This document shows, in pieces, positions 1-12,299 of a stretch of DNA of 64,000 bases. The translations under genes and the position numbers were made by a program. Origin of the DNA: Wurfbainia villosa (taxonomy: Eukaryota; Streptophyta; Magnoliopsida; Zingiberales; Zingiberaceae). Under the pieces are notes generated by a model. That model was not told the DNA's origin, did no database searches, and saw nothing but the letters and a program-made list of their open reading frames with translations. How positions within the stretch are numbered: the stretch's first letter is position 1; every line of letters starts with the position of its first letter. The stretch is from NCBI GenBank assembly GCA_025175895.1, contig CM045997.1, positions 101,356,479 to 101,420,478 of the forward strand, given 5' to 3'.

Positions 1-168
1 CCAACACCAAGCCCTATGCTTGGATTTTCCCAACACCAAGTCCCATGCTTGGATTTTTCACCACCAAGGCTACACACTTGGATTTATGTGTCCAACCCAT
101 GTTGGACTTCCCATGACAATCTCATGTCATGCGTTTTGTCTAACATCAAAATACAATTTGAGTGGACA
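1..168 (-). repeat. Partial 3' LTR of gag-only retrotransposon A
   Basis: This stretch nearly matches 4702-4860 inside the LTR at 3366-4885: the same run of CCAAG..CTTGG modules, then the block around 'catgacaatctcatgtcatg'. It is therefore the end of element A's left LTR, cut by the window edge. The match stops at about 168, where the sequence jumps to the internal region ('tggacaaaacctc'). The last ~30 bp of the LTR and the adjoining polypurine tract are missing, so a small deletion removed the LTR/PPT junction. Confidence 0.75.
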
Positions 169-1739
169 AAACCTCAAACTCAAGTCTACCAATTATCCCC
201 AATTGGTAATTCTCACATCCCAATGAGAATTCTAACTATCCCAATTGGTAACTTCTCCCCCTTTTTGACATACATCAAAAAGGTCCTCCCCAATGTATGA
301 ATGTCTCATATCCCAATGAGATCTTACAATCTCTCCCTTGGAGGAACAAACATGCCTACAATCTTTCTAGTGATAAGTCTCATATCATTTGAGAGAGGCA
401 ATCCCAAATTTTCCTCCCATGAGGAAAAATACAAATCCATCTTTCCATGATGGATACCTCCCCCTAAAGGCTTGCTCCCCCTTGACCATTGCACCAACAA
501 TGTCCTTGGAGAGTCCCTAAGCCAATAGGAATGCTAAACAATCAAAATTAAGGCAAAGTTCGACAATAAACTCTCACACATCTTAAAATTGATACTCACC
601 CTAAACACTTCTCCTAATCCATATCTAATGGATTTCCACCCTTTCTAATGCTCTCTAAAGCATGTCCTAGGGTTAGGAGTGGTTAGGGGACCAAAACATA
701 GTTGAACATGGGCCTAACAACCAAGGTTTACCTGAAATCAGCATTATCAGTCGACTCTCTCAGCTACCAGTCGACTCCTTCCCATATCAGTCGACTGCCA
801 TCCATGACAATCGACTGATAACTGCAAAGTGCAGTTTTCAGTTTTTCAGAAATGAATTTCTAAAATTCTTAAGTAAATATACATAAGTTGAAAATTCATG
901 AAAATTCATATGTATATTACTTATACCAATCATTATGGGTGAAAAATATTAGAAAATTATTTTACCCACAAAATAGTGAGATTGATACAAAGTTCAAAAG
1001 TTGAGAAAAGCTTCAATATTGAGCCTTCTTTGTATCAACTCATTCAATGGTGATTGCTATCAAAAGATAGACTTCACTAAGGTTTTTCAAAATGATTTTT
1101 AAATGTTTTTAAAACCTTTAATTTTATTTTCCTAAACATCTCACTCGTATCTAGATGTGTAAAACACATACAAGTCAAGTATTAGTGAGATGTGGGCTTT
1201 GTTCATTTAGGGTCTCATGCATTTTTCTAGGCAACATTATTTGATTCCCTTATGCATAGGACTTCAAATCATGTCTTAATCCTTAAATCCATTTTATTTA
1301 TGCATGAATGATAATTATGACATAATGATACAAAGATAAAACATGTGCCAAATCATGATGTCATGGCATGTGAATGAAATCTAAGCATACATGACATATA
1401 TAAATAACCCTAAAAATGATCATGATATTTTATATGATAAAAATAAATATGATGTCATGTCATGGCAAGGCAAACAAAGCATGTCAATTATAAAGTGCTA
1501 AAGTATGAAATGCCTAAGTGTTAAATTCAAATTGTCATTTCTTAGAATTAAATTCATTTTTGCCTTAATGCAAATTATCCCCCTAGTGTGTCAAAAGGCC
1601 AAAATGGCACACCATTACTTCTAAGACTTACTTATTTCAATTTAATTATTTTTCATCTTCTCAAATCACATTGGCACATCCTAAGGTGTCAACTCACTAT
1701 TGTTAGGTTAACTACCTATCCACTAAGAGTTGACACACC
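169..1739 (-). other. 3' non-coding internal region of element A
   Basis: AT-rich sequence without a credible gene, lying between the gag remnant and the left LTR of A. It resembles 23549-25450, 51096-52760 and, in reverse, 58237-60123. Shared landmarks are several polypurine-tract-like stretches (complement of GGGGGAG near 254, 470 and 1580), 'atccatctttccatgatgg', and the line ending 'gacttcaaatcatgtc'. Several tracts ahead of the 3' LTR are a known Sirevirus hallmark. A cluster of CAGTCGACT-type palindromes sits at 748-815, outside any LTR. Confidence 0.6.
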
Positions 1740-3308
1740 CTAACCCATATAGCGTAAATCGATCACGCTCCTAGAAACCCAAAACCTATTGGAGCTCCTT
1801 GGATTAACAAGGTATTCACTAGGGATAACTTCCCTAGATACCTTCTTAATGACCCTTTTTGACTTTGAAGCCTTTGCCAATTGGGTCTTTCCTAGGTCAA
1901 CTCTAGAGGTAACTCCTCCTTTGACCTTCTTAGTGGCTACATTAGATTTTCTTGACTTTTTAGCCACTAGACACACACCATGGCTAATCTTAGGGATAAC
2001 TTCCCTATTAGCCTTGGTTTTCCTAGACCTAGACATAGTTCCATAATTGAATGAAACATTATGATAGGACTTAGGTTTGTGACCCAAACCTCTCTTGCCA
2101 TTGGACGGTTCTTGTCTCCTAGGTCCTAGATTTTTACTGTTTGACCCTTTAATTGAATTTGTGATTCTTGCTAGGGTCTTCTCAAGTTTCTCAAGCTTTG
2201 ACCTCAAGGTTTGGTTTTCCACCTCTAACCTTCTCAATTTTCATTTCTCATTTTTATTTTGGGAATGATTTTTCTTTTTAGGCATATGCCTAGATTTCTT
2301 GGGATTAATGTCCAAATTTTCTTCAATTCTCCTAATGGACTCCCTAGGTAGAATTGGTCTAGAGTTATGGTGTCTAGGTTTGTCCTTAGGTAAACTAACA
2401 TGCTTAGCACCTAGGCAAAAATATTTATTTCTACTAGCATACTTTTCATTAATAATAGCAAGTGAACTAAAATAGTTTTTGACATGCTTGTTGGTCCTAG
2501 AACTAGAAGGTGCATAATTTAAATATATCTTAGGGTTAGCTTTGGAAGCTCCCCCTACATGAAATGCCCCTTCTTGCCCTTTCTTCCTCCCCCTAGGGCA
2601 TTGACTTCGGTAGTGTCCTCTTTGGTTGCATTTAAAGAACACAATGTGTCCTTTGCTCTTTCTAGCGAGGACTCCAACATTCTTTGACTTTTGGTTGACT
2701 TTTGGTGTCGGTGCCTTTTCCTTAGCCAATTTTGGGCATTACTCTTGTAATGCCCTTTTCTCCCTGCACTCAGAGCAAATTATGTGATATTTATTATTAA
2801 TTACATTGCTTGAGTTACCTAGGATGGTAGAATCCTCTTGATCACTTCTCCCGGATGTTGAAGCTTCTTCTTGATCTTGTTCCAGGATGGAAGTCCCCTC
2901 CTCCCCCTCAATGCTAGAGGTGGAGGTCTCCACCAAGTCATCAACATCGTCGAAGGTTGATGGCAATTCTTCCTCATCATGGACCAATGTGGGCTCTTTA
3001 TGAAATTTGATCAACTTGCCCCATAGGTCCTTAGCATCCCTATAATTACCTAATCTAGACCAAATTTGGTTAGGAATCAAATCACTTAGCAATTTGATTA
3101 CCTTGAGGTTTGTCTTGAAATCCTTCATTTGGTCCTTGGTCCATCTTGATTTTTCTATTGGCTTGTTTTCCTTATCCCTAGGCACTTCAAAACCATTTTC
3201 AATAATCAACATGAAATCAAAATCGGTTTCGAGATATACCTCCATCTTTCTTCTCCACCATTGAAAATTTCCTTCAAATTTTGATGGTTGGAGGTTGTAG
3301 TCGGCCAT
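1740..3308 (-). pseudogene. gag: Broken gag of element A (Copia/Sirevirus type)
   Basis: Gag is the nucleocapsid polyprotein that packages retrotransposon RNA. The likely start is the ATG at 3308 (MADYNLQPSKFEG), 44 nt inside the primer-binding site. The N-terminal part resembles the UBN2-type gag core (FQWWRRKMEVYL, then KDLWGKLIKFH). An acidic Ser/Glu/Asp-rich stretch follows, then CCHC zinc knuckles and a basic C-terminus ending with motifs like NPRSSNRFWV. Reading is split over three frames: 2739-3308, 2241-2729 and 1740-2237. The first knuckle (ICSECREK) is broken by a frameshift. The second (FFKCNQRGHYRSQC) has Phe where the first Cys is expected. No protease, integrase or reverse transcriptase follows before the LTR. 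It is the same family as the genes at 25451-27234 and 56579-58236. Confidence 0.75.
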
Positions 3309-3351
3309 CTTGTCATGCTTGTGTTGCCAATTAGTCCTCGACAAGCTCCTC

Positions 3352-3363
3352 GCTCTGATACCA
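3352..3363 (-). other. tRNA-Met primer-binding site of element A
   Basis: Read on the minus strand this is TGGTATCAGAGC, complementary to the 3' end of plant initiator tRNA-Met. It lies 2 bp inside the LTR that starts at 3366, where minus-strand cDNA priming would occur. It fixes the LTR at 3366-4885 as the 5' LTR of a minus-strand element whose body runs to lower coordinates. The same site is seen at 7055-7066, 27295-27306, 33141-33152, 44076-44087 (all minus) and 56509-56520 (plus). Confidence 0.9.
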
Positions 3364-3365
3364 CT

Positions 3366-4885
3366 TGTTGAACCGTCGGTGGTCGGCTAGAGGGAGGTGA
3401 ATAGCCCTTTTCGCGTGTACGGTGGAAGTTGATCGTTCTTTCGTGCTCGTCTACAATGATCGTTAATATGCGCAGCGGAAATAATAGAAATACAATACAA
3501 CACACAAGACACCGAGATATACGTGGTCCGAAACCTTAGGGTTCCTACTCCACGGGGTGAGCTCAACGAGCTCTAGAGATGCACACGGCACTACTCAAAC
3601 TTCTTCTCGACACAAGTCGGAGGTGGAGAAATCTCATACAAATAATTACACGGTAATACAAAAGTACAAGCAAATACAAAGACAATACAAAAGAAAACTT
3701 TATGCAAATGGCTTTGATCACTTTTGCTTGTTGCTTGCTTTGGTTTGGCTCTTGAAGGTCTGAAATGCAGCAGCAATTCCCCTCCAAAATCTTCCCAAAA
3801 AGTATTTTTGAAATCCTCCCCAAGCTCCTCCTTTTATGCTTATCTCCCGATTTCGCCGATCGATCGCTTCATGGCCTCCAATGATCGCTTCCTCAGAGCG
3901 TTGTCTCACAACGGTCGAATCCATGTTGGCAAAACCTCAACGGATAACCATCAATCGATTGACCATACCCATCAGTCGACTGATAACCCCATCAGTCGAG
4001 TGCTCGGCGCAATCACTCGACTGGAAAGTGTTCTGTGCCCGGAAACACCCCGATCACCGATCGATTCCATCATCACCGACCGATGGTGGCAATGACCGCC
4101 TCCCTGGCAATCGATTGTTCGGCCGAACTTGGTCGGAACACCGGCCGAGTCTAATCGACGAAGCAATGATCGTACCTATACCAATGATCGATATCGGGTA
4201 AAACCTCAAACACCAAGTTGTTTGAACATCCGACCGTCGGGTAAACCCTCAAACACCATGTTTGAGTCTCCGACACTCAGTCTTAGCCACTTGGCCAAGT
4301 CCACCTCATCCTCTCATGGAGTTCCCCACCGAAGCTTTCTTCCCTCTACCTTCGTCCCTCGGATGCACCAAGCGCACGACTTCGCAATGTCATCCTTCGC
4401 GTCTCTTGCCCTCGAAGTATGCTTCCCTTGGGCCTCACTCCATTCGCTCCCCATCCGACGGTCCCTCGGATGCACCAAACGCACGGCTTCGCAATGTCAT
4501 CCTTCACTGACTCAAGAACCCCGAGCCTAGTGAACTTGCCAAGTCCTCAAGACTTCTCGCACCAAGCCTCATGCTTGGATTTTTCATGCCAAGCCCCATG
4601 CTTGGATTTTCACCGCCAAGGCTACACACTTGGACTTACGTGGCCAACCCATGTTGGACTTTCCAACACCAAGCCCTATGCTTGGATTTTCCCAACACCA
4701 AGCCCTATGCTTGGATTTTCCCAACACCAAGCCCCATGCTTGGACTTTTCACCACCAAGGCTACACACTTGGATTTATGTGACCAACCCATGTTGGAATT
4801 TCCATGACAATCTCATGTCATGCGTTTTGTCTAACATCAAAATACAGTTCGAGTCAAACTCGAGTTCGGGCCGATTGCACCAACA
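3366..4885 (-). repeat. 5' LTR of element A
   Basis: Starts TGTTG and ends CAACA, forming short terminal inverted repeats. In transcription order (minus strand) it has the U3 start at 4885, a CCAAG..CTTGG hairpin-module array (4555-4805), degenerate CAGTCGACTG palindromes (3950-4020) mixed with CGATCG-type palindromes, a TATA-like 'cataaaagg' at about 3830, and a conserved end with the CTCTAGC motif beside the PBS. The LTR promoter would drive gag. About 1.5 kb, the usual size for this family in the window. Confidence 0.85.
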
Positions 4886-6357
4886 GGTTATCCATCATGG
4901 GATGATAGATGTGTATTCTTCCTCATAGGAGGAGAATTGGAGAATGAGGATTGCCTCTCATTTAGTGATATGAGACTTATCACTAGGAAGAGTGAAGGCA
5001 TCCTAGATATTTTTAGACCAAGGGGGAGATTGAAAGATCTCATTGGGATATGAGACATTGATACCCTTGGGGGGAGTCTTTTTGATGTATGTCAAAAAGG
5101 GGGAGAATGAATTACCTATTGGGGATAATTGGGAGATTTTAGTTAGGTGACCTAACTCAAAGGTGTTTGTGTTTTTTTTGTCAAACATCAAAAAGGGAGA
5201 GATTATTAGTGCAATCGAACCATGTCATGATTGACCAGACTCGAATTTGACTTGAGTAGTATTTTGATGTTCGACAAAATATATGACATGTGATTGTCAT
5301 AGGAAAGTCCAAGTGTGTAGCCTTGGCGGTGAAAGTCTAACATGGAGTTGGCAAGGAAAGTCTAAGTGTGTAGCCTTGGTCACATAAGTCCAAGTGTATA
5401 GCCTTGGCGGTGAAAGTCCAAGCATAGTGCTTGGCAATTGGAAAGTCCAACATGGAGTTGGCAAGGGAAGTCCAAGTGGTAGCCTTGGCATGTAAAGTCT
5501 AAGTGTGTAGTCTTGGCAGTGTAGACCAGGTTATCATGACAATAGCCGATGGAAACACCTGGAGGCTAGTGTATGGATGAACAAATCATGGATGACTTGA
5601 AAGGATCCGAGAGGCATCAGGCGATGGAGGTGGCTAGAAGGCTTAGGTCTAGGCTAATGGTGGCTAGAGGGCATCATACTTGGGTTAAACCTCATGGTTG
5701 AGGTTTATCAGTCGACTAGGGATATGTACTAGTCGACTGGTAGGAGTCAACTGGCGTTCGACTACAGTCGCATGACCTTGGCAGTCGACTGGCGTATTGG
5801 GTAGTCGACTGACCTTGAGCAGTCGACTGCCATGAAGGGCAGTTCACTACTAGTCTTGGTCGCGAGCATAGAATGCTTGGTAGTCGACTGATCAGTCGGC
5901 TACGGAGTTGGCAATTGACTGATGGTAATGGAAGTCGATTACCAGTGTATCCGTTGGAGTTTTTCCATCATGGATTGAGTAGTTGTGAGACAATGACTAC
6001 AGGGGAAGTCGATTGGGGCCTTATGGCAGTCGACTGTTGAGAGCGAAATCAGCTCGATGTAGGTTATAAAAGGATCTCAAGATGGAGGATTTTGCAGAGA
6101 TTTTTAGGGAGATTTTAAAGGGGAATTGTTGCTGCATTCCAGATCTTCAAGAGCAAACCAAAGAAAACAACAAGCAAGAGTTCAAAGCAATTGTTGTAAA
6201 GTGTTCTTTACTTATGTTTCATTATTGTCTTTGTATTTTTTTTGTATATTTTTGTATTACTGTTGTAATTGCTTGTACAAGATTTCTCCACCTCCGATGT
6301 GTTATCGAAAAGGAGATTTAGTAGTGGTGTGTGTATCACTAGAGCTCGTTGAGCTCG
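4886..6357 (+). mobile_element. Remnant B: 3' internal end plus truncated 3' LTR
   Basis: 4886-5203 matches the plus-strand 3' internal region of element H (compare 59700-60120), including 'ccaagggggagattg' and the final polypurine tract at 5190-5203. A 3' LTR follows from 5204; its first bases are TATTAG where relatives have TGTTGG. The LTR holds the hairpin array in 'aagtccaag..cttgg' orientation (5308-5520), a dense CAGTCGACTG cluster (5708-6035) and a TATA box 'ttataaaagg' at 6063. It breaks off near 6357, before the usual U5 end, and abuts the gag of element C. Element A probably inserted into B, leaving B's front half left of the window. Confidence 0.7.
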
Positions 6358-7066
6358 CCTTGTTTAGTGCCCTTGTTCCCTATACTTAAAGCATGTTATA
6401 TGACTTTTATCTTTATGAATTATGCTTGAATTTCTTATAGGGGAAACTTGAACTTGTTCTTCAGCTCCGAAGGTTGAGGTCTCCTTTTGCTCTAGCTTGG
6501 GTGTTGGTTGCCTATCCTCTCCCTCACTCCTAGAGGCAGCTTCTTCAACCTCCTTGACTTCGATGTTGAACACCTCTCAACGTCCGACTCTTCAAGAGCT
6601 TGGGATGATAATAGACTTTCTTCTTTCTCGAGCTTGTCATCATCCTTACTTTGGGTAAGTGAAGGTTCTTCATGGAACTTGACCAAATTATTCTATAAAT
6701 CCCTTACGTTCACCTAACTTGGATAAAATATTGTTAGGTATTAAATTAACCAATATTTTTCCTACCTTATCATTGGTCTCGGACTTTTTAAGTTGATCCT
6801 TGGTCTATCTCTACTTCTTCAGAAATCCACCCTTCTTACCGCTTGGAGCTTCAAATCCATCTATCAAAATAAACCAATCTTCTATATTACACATAAGAAA
6901 ATACTCCATCCTACCTTTCCAATACTCAAAATTCTCGTGGTTGAAGACGAGTGGAACAAGAATGTTGTATCCCAATCCATCGCTCTTGATGCTTCCAATG
7001 GATCTTCTCCTCTAGCTCGTGCTCATTTGCGATTAGTCCTTGAAGAACAGCTTAGCTCTGATACCA
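6358..7066 (-). pseudogene. gag: Truncated gag remnant of element C, with PBS
   Basis: Read on the minus strand from the primer-binding site (7055-7066), this has the order of the gag genes in A, E and H: an N-terminal region, an acidic Ser/Glu-rich section (for example KEVEEAASRSEGED), then the beginning of a CCHC knuckle read as ITCFKYREQGH, where the second Cys is replaced by Tyr. Frames are interrupted, and the gene is cut off in the middle of the first knuckle where it meets LTR B near 6357. No start codon in good context remains. It is a dead 5' fragment of a gag-only retrotransposon. Confidence 0.6.
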
Positions 7067-7068
7067 AT

Positions 7069-8836
7069 TGTTAGGGACCGATTTGGTGCGCTAGAGGGGG
7101 TGAAAAGCAATTCTCGATTCTTGTGTTCGTTCGTTGTTGTGCTTGTCTACAATTGTTAGTAATATGCAGCGGAAATACAATAAAGCATAAACAAAATAAA
7201 CAAGACAATCACACATACACAGTGCCGGATTTTACGTTGTTTGAAACTTATGATTCCTACTCCACGGTTGAGCTTAGTGATCCACACCCACTAACTCTTC
7301 TCCTTCTCGGAATAACACCAGAGGTGGAGAAAACCTCTTACAATGTGAAGCTTACAACAAAAGGCTTTGATTGGTTAATCTTTTGGTTGCTTTGAGATGC
7401 TTTTAAGGTCTGGAAAGCAACAACGTTTCCCCTCCAAAATCTTCAAGAATCAACAGCTCCAAATCTTCCTCGCAACCTCCATTTAAAGCTTTTGTCGGGC
7501 TAATTTTCTACTGTCCAGTCGATTGGTCTTATACACCAATCGATTGTCCACTATGTCGTTGTCTCATAATGAACTAATCTACGTCAGATTATTGCCGATC
7601 AGTCGACTTCCCTAACTCAGCAGTCGACTACCATAGCCACCAGTCAACTGTCATAAGCCAACAGTCGACTAGAAAACCTTCTGTGCTCCTATCCACATAA
7701 GGCCAATCGACTGCTCAATTCTAGTAGTCGATCGTTACGCTCCGACCGGTCTTGTCCACTACCGATCGCCAGAGCTACGCCGCTTTCCTGAGTCGCATAA
7801 CTCGGGTTGAGTCGACAACTTCGACTAATCAATTAGGTCATAACCCCAATCGACTGACTGAGCCAAATTGAGCTTCCAAGTGCCGAGAACTCAGTCAGTC
7901 GATTGGTCAATGCCATCAGTCGACTGGTACACCTCAAACATGAGGTTTAACCCAAGTATGACCCCCTTATACTTGATACTCACCCTAGGCCTAGACTTAA
8001 GTCTTCAAGACACCTCCATCAACCTTATACCCTCAAGGTTCATCCAAGTCCTCTACGACTACTCCACTTTTTGCGCTAGCCCTCAAATGCTTTCATCAGC
8101 TTCATCATGCCATCGGATACATTTAGCCTAGACCTATGCCTTCAAGCCACTTTCATCAGCCTCAAGCCCTTGGTTCGAGTCCATGACTCCTCACCCTTGG
8201 CCTTAGCCTTCAAGTGCTTCTGTTGGCTTCGTCATGCTAACAAGTCTATCTTTGCCAAGTCTCTAAACTTGGACTTTCATCGCTAAGACTACACACTTGG
8301 ACTTACACGACCAAAACTACACACTTGGACTCTTTCTTTTACCAAATATTCATATTTGAACTTTCCATTGCTAAGACTCCACCCTTGGACTTTTCCTTTG
8401 ACAAGTATCCATACTTGGACTTTCCCTTGCCAAAACTCCACCCTCGGACTTTTTCTTTACCAAGTATTCATACTTGGACTTCTCCATTATCAAGAATTCA
8501 ATCTTTGACTTCCCTTGCTAAGTATCCATACTTAGACTTCTCCATTGCCAAGAATCTGATATTGGACTTCTCTTGCCAAGTATCTATACTTGAACTTCTC
8601 CATTGCCAAGAATCCAATCTTGGACTTCCACATAAGTCTCACTCGAGCTTGGTCAATCTTGACCTGAGATTGATTACTCCAACAATCTCCCTCATGACAA
8701 TCTCCCTCAATACGTATGTCAAATGTATTGTTACATCCATTGTCAAATACATTGCTAATGCATTGTTAAACATAAAAATCCTACTCGAGTCTCATTTGAG
8801 GCTGATTAATCGTGACCTGGGACGATTGAACAAACA
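7069..8836 (-). repeat. 5' LTR of element C
   Basis: Starts TGTTAGGGACC beside the PBS and ends near 8836 (GAACAAACA). An internal ACTCCAACA at 8678-8686, followed by 'atctccctc', makes the end look partly duplicated, as in the LTR at 21975-23548. It contains degenerate CAGTCGACTG palindromes (7605-7925) and a long hairpin-module array (8255-8640) with many CCAAG/TTGGACTT units. More diverged than the other LTRs, so probably older. Confidence 0.7.
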
Positions 8837-8904
8837 CTCTTAACCTTGTTTGATTTCGGATTTAAATTGTTCCCCAAGTAATATCTCACTACAAGAATAT
8901 TAGG

Positions 8905-9290
8905 TTTTAGCGACGGAAATTTCGGTCGCTAATCGGTCGCTAATATCATTTAGCGACCGATTAGAGACCGATTTTAACGGTCGCTAATCGTTGCGTCGCT
9001 AATTAATTAGCGACCGAAATTAAATTTCGGTCGCTAATTTTAGCGACCGAACGATAATTCGGTCGCCAATTTAGCGACGAAACGATAATTCGATCGCTAA
9101 TTTAGCGACGGAACGATATTTCGGTCGCTAAAATTAACGACGGAATGATAATTCCATCGCTAATTTAGCGACGGAATGATAAATCGGTCGCTAATTTTAG
9201 CGACCGAAATTTAATTCGGTCACTAAACACAATTTCACAAAAAAAAAAATTGTTTAGCGACGGAATTTTAATTCCGTCGCTATTTTAATA
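8905..9290. repeat. Left subterminal repeat array of the CACTA element
   Basis: About twenty direct and inverted copies of a roughly 10-bp unit, GGTCGCTAAT / ATTAGCGACC, with variants carrying GACGGAA. The copies face each other and could fold into hairpins. In En/Spm-type elements such arrays are transposase accessory-protein sites; that role is inferred here. The left array is shorter than the right one. Confidence 0.85.
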
Positions 9291-10369
9291 GGGTTTTAAT
9301 AAAATAAATTTTAATATTTAAAAAACCTGTTAACATTAATTACATATTATAATAATATCTATCAACACCAATTATTTTAATACACGATTAAAATATTATA
9401 CAGTAACAATTTTCATTCAAATTTTAGTATTTACATCTCAAACAACTCAACATTTTATATTTTGTAAATGACATCACAAACTAAAAACTAAAATAAAATA
9501 CAATCAAATTTCAAATGCGTTCCATATCTTGTGCAGAAGTTATTAGCTTGCTCGAGAAGTGGATCAGGAAGATTTTTTGTTTGGCCTTGGATTCTTTTAT
9601 AATTTTCAGAATTCTTTATGGAAAATAATATCTACCTCCTGAAAAAAAACAAATCAAATATATATAAGACAAAAAACATATAATTGTGAATTATCAATAA
9701 ATTTCAAATTAGATAAGAAAAATAGATTAAAGATGAAGGAAAAGTTATTCCGATCACGCAAGTGTGGCCCTAGCAATAAACCATCAAAGAAAAACTTGTC
9801 CTAACCTAATTTTTTAAAGAAACAAAGCATAGAGCATGCAAAAACTAATATAGAAATATCCACAAACCTAGAGAAGTAAAGATATAAAAGTTTCCTCTGT
9901 CAAAATATAGCTCTGCAAGAATACAAGAATAATAAGAAAGTAAAACCGACAGTGAAACCAAGGAAATATAGGAAAAGTAAGGTCAAAATTTCGATGGCTA
10001 ACTTATCATTTTACTACAATTAAAATTGCTCAATAGAAATCTAAAACTTGAAGAATAGAATTAAGAAGAGCAGTACAATGGGATATAGATACCTCATCTT
10101 TCTCAATTGTTGCATCAGCAATGGTCCAAACATCCTCATGGACATCAAAGTGGAAAAGCTACAAATGCACAACCATAGAGATCATTAATTTCCAAATCCA
10201 AGACTAAGAGTTGGTCCTGGTTCATCAGTGACAATGGAAAGCAAAGCACATAAGAAAATATGAAAAATGGACATCGAGTAGATAACAGCTCAAATGGGCA
10301 TCGAGTTTATTATGTGCAGACAATAAACTTGTAAGAAAAGCAAAGTAGAAGAAATGCAGGAAAATTTAC
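9291..10369. other. CACTA interior without a recognised gene
   Basis: AT-rich sequence left of the GDPD fragment. On the minus strand, about 10085-10160 reads as a possible exon (HFDVHEDVWTIADATIEK) followed by a GT donor. Around 9515-9620 there is a short open stretch with LPDPLLEQANNF. Neither was assigned to a family. They could be further exons of the captured gene or pieces of another one. Confidence 0.35.
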
Positions 10370-11500
10370 CCTCAAAATACCCAGTCATATTAGATCCTTC
10401 AACTTCATAAGTTCTTTTGCGATCAGCATATTTCGAATGGTTGGCAATATCAGTCGTACCATCAAGTGTTACATCATGAAAGCATATCAGTTGACCATCT
10501 TTTGTTGCAAGAATATCTGATTCTATGAAGTCGACACCTTCTTCAATAGCTCTCTGCAAGTAAAACTCACTCATGAACAAAATATTGGTAAACCCAAATT
10601 AACCTACCGAACATCTATTACAAAAAATAGTGTTTCCTACCACTTGAATCTAGCTACATGAATCTTATTTTCTACCTAACTAAATTCAGATTAACCTTCT
10701 ACTGTAATTATTATCTGTACATAATTTCACTTGGTTGTTTGCATCTTTTAGCTATATTTGGTTTCCATAATAAAAACGAATTTCACTGTTTTGTTGTAGA
10801 GAATTTCCTCAGCACCTTAGAGCTACATAAGTTTGCAAAAAAGAACCAAGCATAGTGTTATCTAGAGTTGTCGACACTGACAAATAGATCAACTATAAAT
10901 TTACACATTGTAGCCTTTGTTTTTACTCAAATATCTGCTTCACCAAAAAAGTAAAAAATAAAAAAAAGTGGAACAATTGTTGATAAAGGATAAATTCCGA
11001 TACTTGTTGGCATAGCTAGGAAACACAACATCTAGTTAATTATTTGCTTGATCAGTCTCTCCATATCCCAAATAAGACTGCCCAAGGTAAAGCCATAGCA
11101 CTCTAAATAAGTAGTTCTTCAAAACAAATAAACATGTCATATAAAATAAAAGTTACGTAGTTCAAGAAGGATCCCACTACCCGACATCGAGAAAAACATT
11201 TAAATTCATTACATGAGTATGAGTTTGGACACTTGGATTGAGTTATAGCAAATTGTCTATGTATTTTGCTCCATTAGATCCTTGTAACTTAAGATATCAC
11301 ATTCCATCAGCTTAAGTTGGACAGTAATTACCATATAAGCAGCAGCTGTTTCTTCAGGAATCTATCCATTCGATCCACGATGAGCAATGTTATAAGGCCT
11401 CGATGTTTGCAAGGGCTTTTTGTCTTTGTGTTGCTTACTTGGTAGCGGATACTGAGGTTCTCATTGACCCCAAGAACAAGGAGAAGAAAATCATACCGGT
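10370..11500 (-). pseudogene. Captured glycerophosphodiester phosphodiesterase (GDPD) fragment
   Basis: GDPD enzymes hydrolyse glycerophosphodiesters to glycerol-3-phosphate and an alcohol. Two adjacent exons are recognisable on the minus strand. The first (about 11500 to 11332) reads YPLPSKQHKDKKPLQTSRP, then YNIAHRGSNG, the HRG catalytic motif, and IPEETAAAYM. The second (10553 to 10370) continues RAIEEGVDFIESDILATKDG with the E-x-D metal-ligand pattern, then FHDVTLDGTT and RKRTYEVEGSNMTGYF. The intron (10554-11331) keeps GT and AG borders and joins the codons in frame, so this was a DNA-level capture, not a retrocopy. A TAG at 11362-11364 interrupts the frame just after HRGSNG, and the N-terminus is out of frame upstream. 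Most of the TIM barrel is absent. The order resembles plant GDPD5/GDPD6-like proteins. It cannot encode an active enzyme. Confidence 0.85.
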
Positions 11501-11816
11501 AGCCCCTAGAACGTTGAGAATATATTAATTATTTTTCTTTTCGGAAAAAAAAAGTAACTTTTATCATCTACGATGAATGGCAATATGAGAAAATACAAGC
11601 CTTAGCCCCTAGCCATCCTAATCCACATCGCTTAATTCCATCGGCAAGCATTTCGACGAAAAAACACAAAAGAATCTCAACTATTTTTATTTTACATTAG
11701 AAACCCTCGCAAAGAAAAATCAATTGACCCCAATTCTTCTTTAACTGCCATCCAAATTCCACGACGAACAATTTGAATGGAAAAGAATGGCAAAAGTATC
11801 GTCAAAAAAGAGGAAA

Positions 11817-12290
11817 TTAAAGCTTACAGAGGGGACTCATTTCAATCTCGTTCCTGTTCCTCCTCAACGATGAACCAGGCTCGCGCCGCAGGCAAGACCC
11901 CTGCAATATCGCGCGACGTTGTTGCGACATTGCTGAGGCCAGGCCGCATCGCGATGCTGCTGTGTCGCGTCGCAACCATGTCACCGTCATCGTCGCTACG
12001 AGGCCAGCTACGTCGCGTCGGCGAGAGGCGGTGTGTCGCGTCGTCGCCGCCGAGGCGCGGTGCGTCGTCGCCGCCGAGGCAAGCCGCGTTGCGTTGTCTG
12101 TGCCATTTGTCGAGGCCAGGCCGCATCCTCGCTGAGGCATTGCCACAGCAGCTGCGCAAACCGATCTCGCCGTCTGTTCACGGGAGGCGTGAAAGGAGAA
12201 GAGGAGGAAACCCTAAACCTCTCAACACAATCAGGCGGGAAAGGAAAGCGGTGAGCGAGGAAAAGGAAAGAGAAAGTAAAAATAAATAAG
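11817..12290 (-). other. GC-rich, CpG-dense exon-like block inside the CACTA element
   Basis: An abrupt GC- and CpG-rich island in an AT-rich element, with repeated GTCGCG/GCCGCG strings. On the minus strand it ends at CCCTCT|GTAAG near 11828, a good splice-donor context, so it could be a 5' leader exon spliced toward the GDPD fragment. Open frames exist on both strands, but all are low-complexity Arg/Ala/Ser-rich and none resembles a known protein. A similar GC-rich block sits in the same place relative to the array in the second CACTA (about 49380-49600). It is probably promoter or leader sequence. Confidence 0.5.
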
Positions 12291-12299
12291 TAAATAAAA

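Noticed and set aside
11777..12289. 170-codon open frame on the plus strand
   Set aside because: An artefact of the CpG-rich block: Arg/Ala/Ser-rich, several overlapping frames, no recognisable motif.
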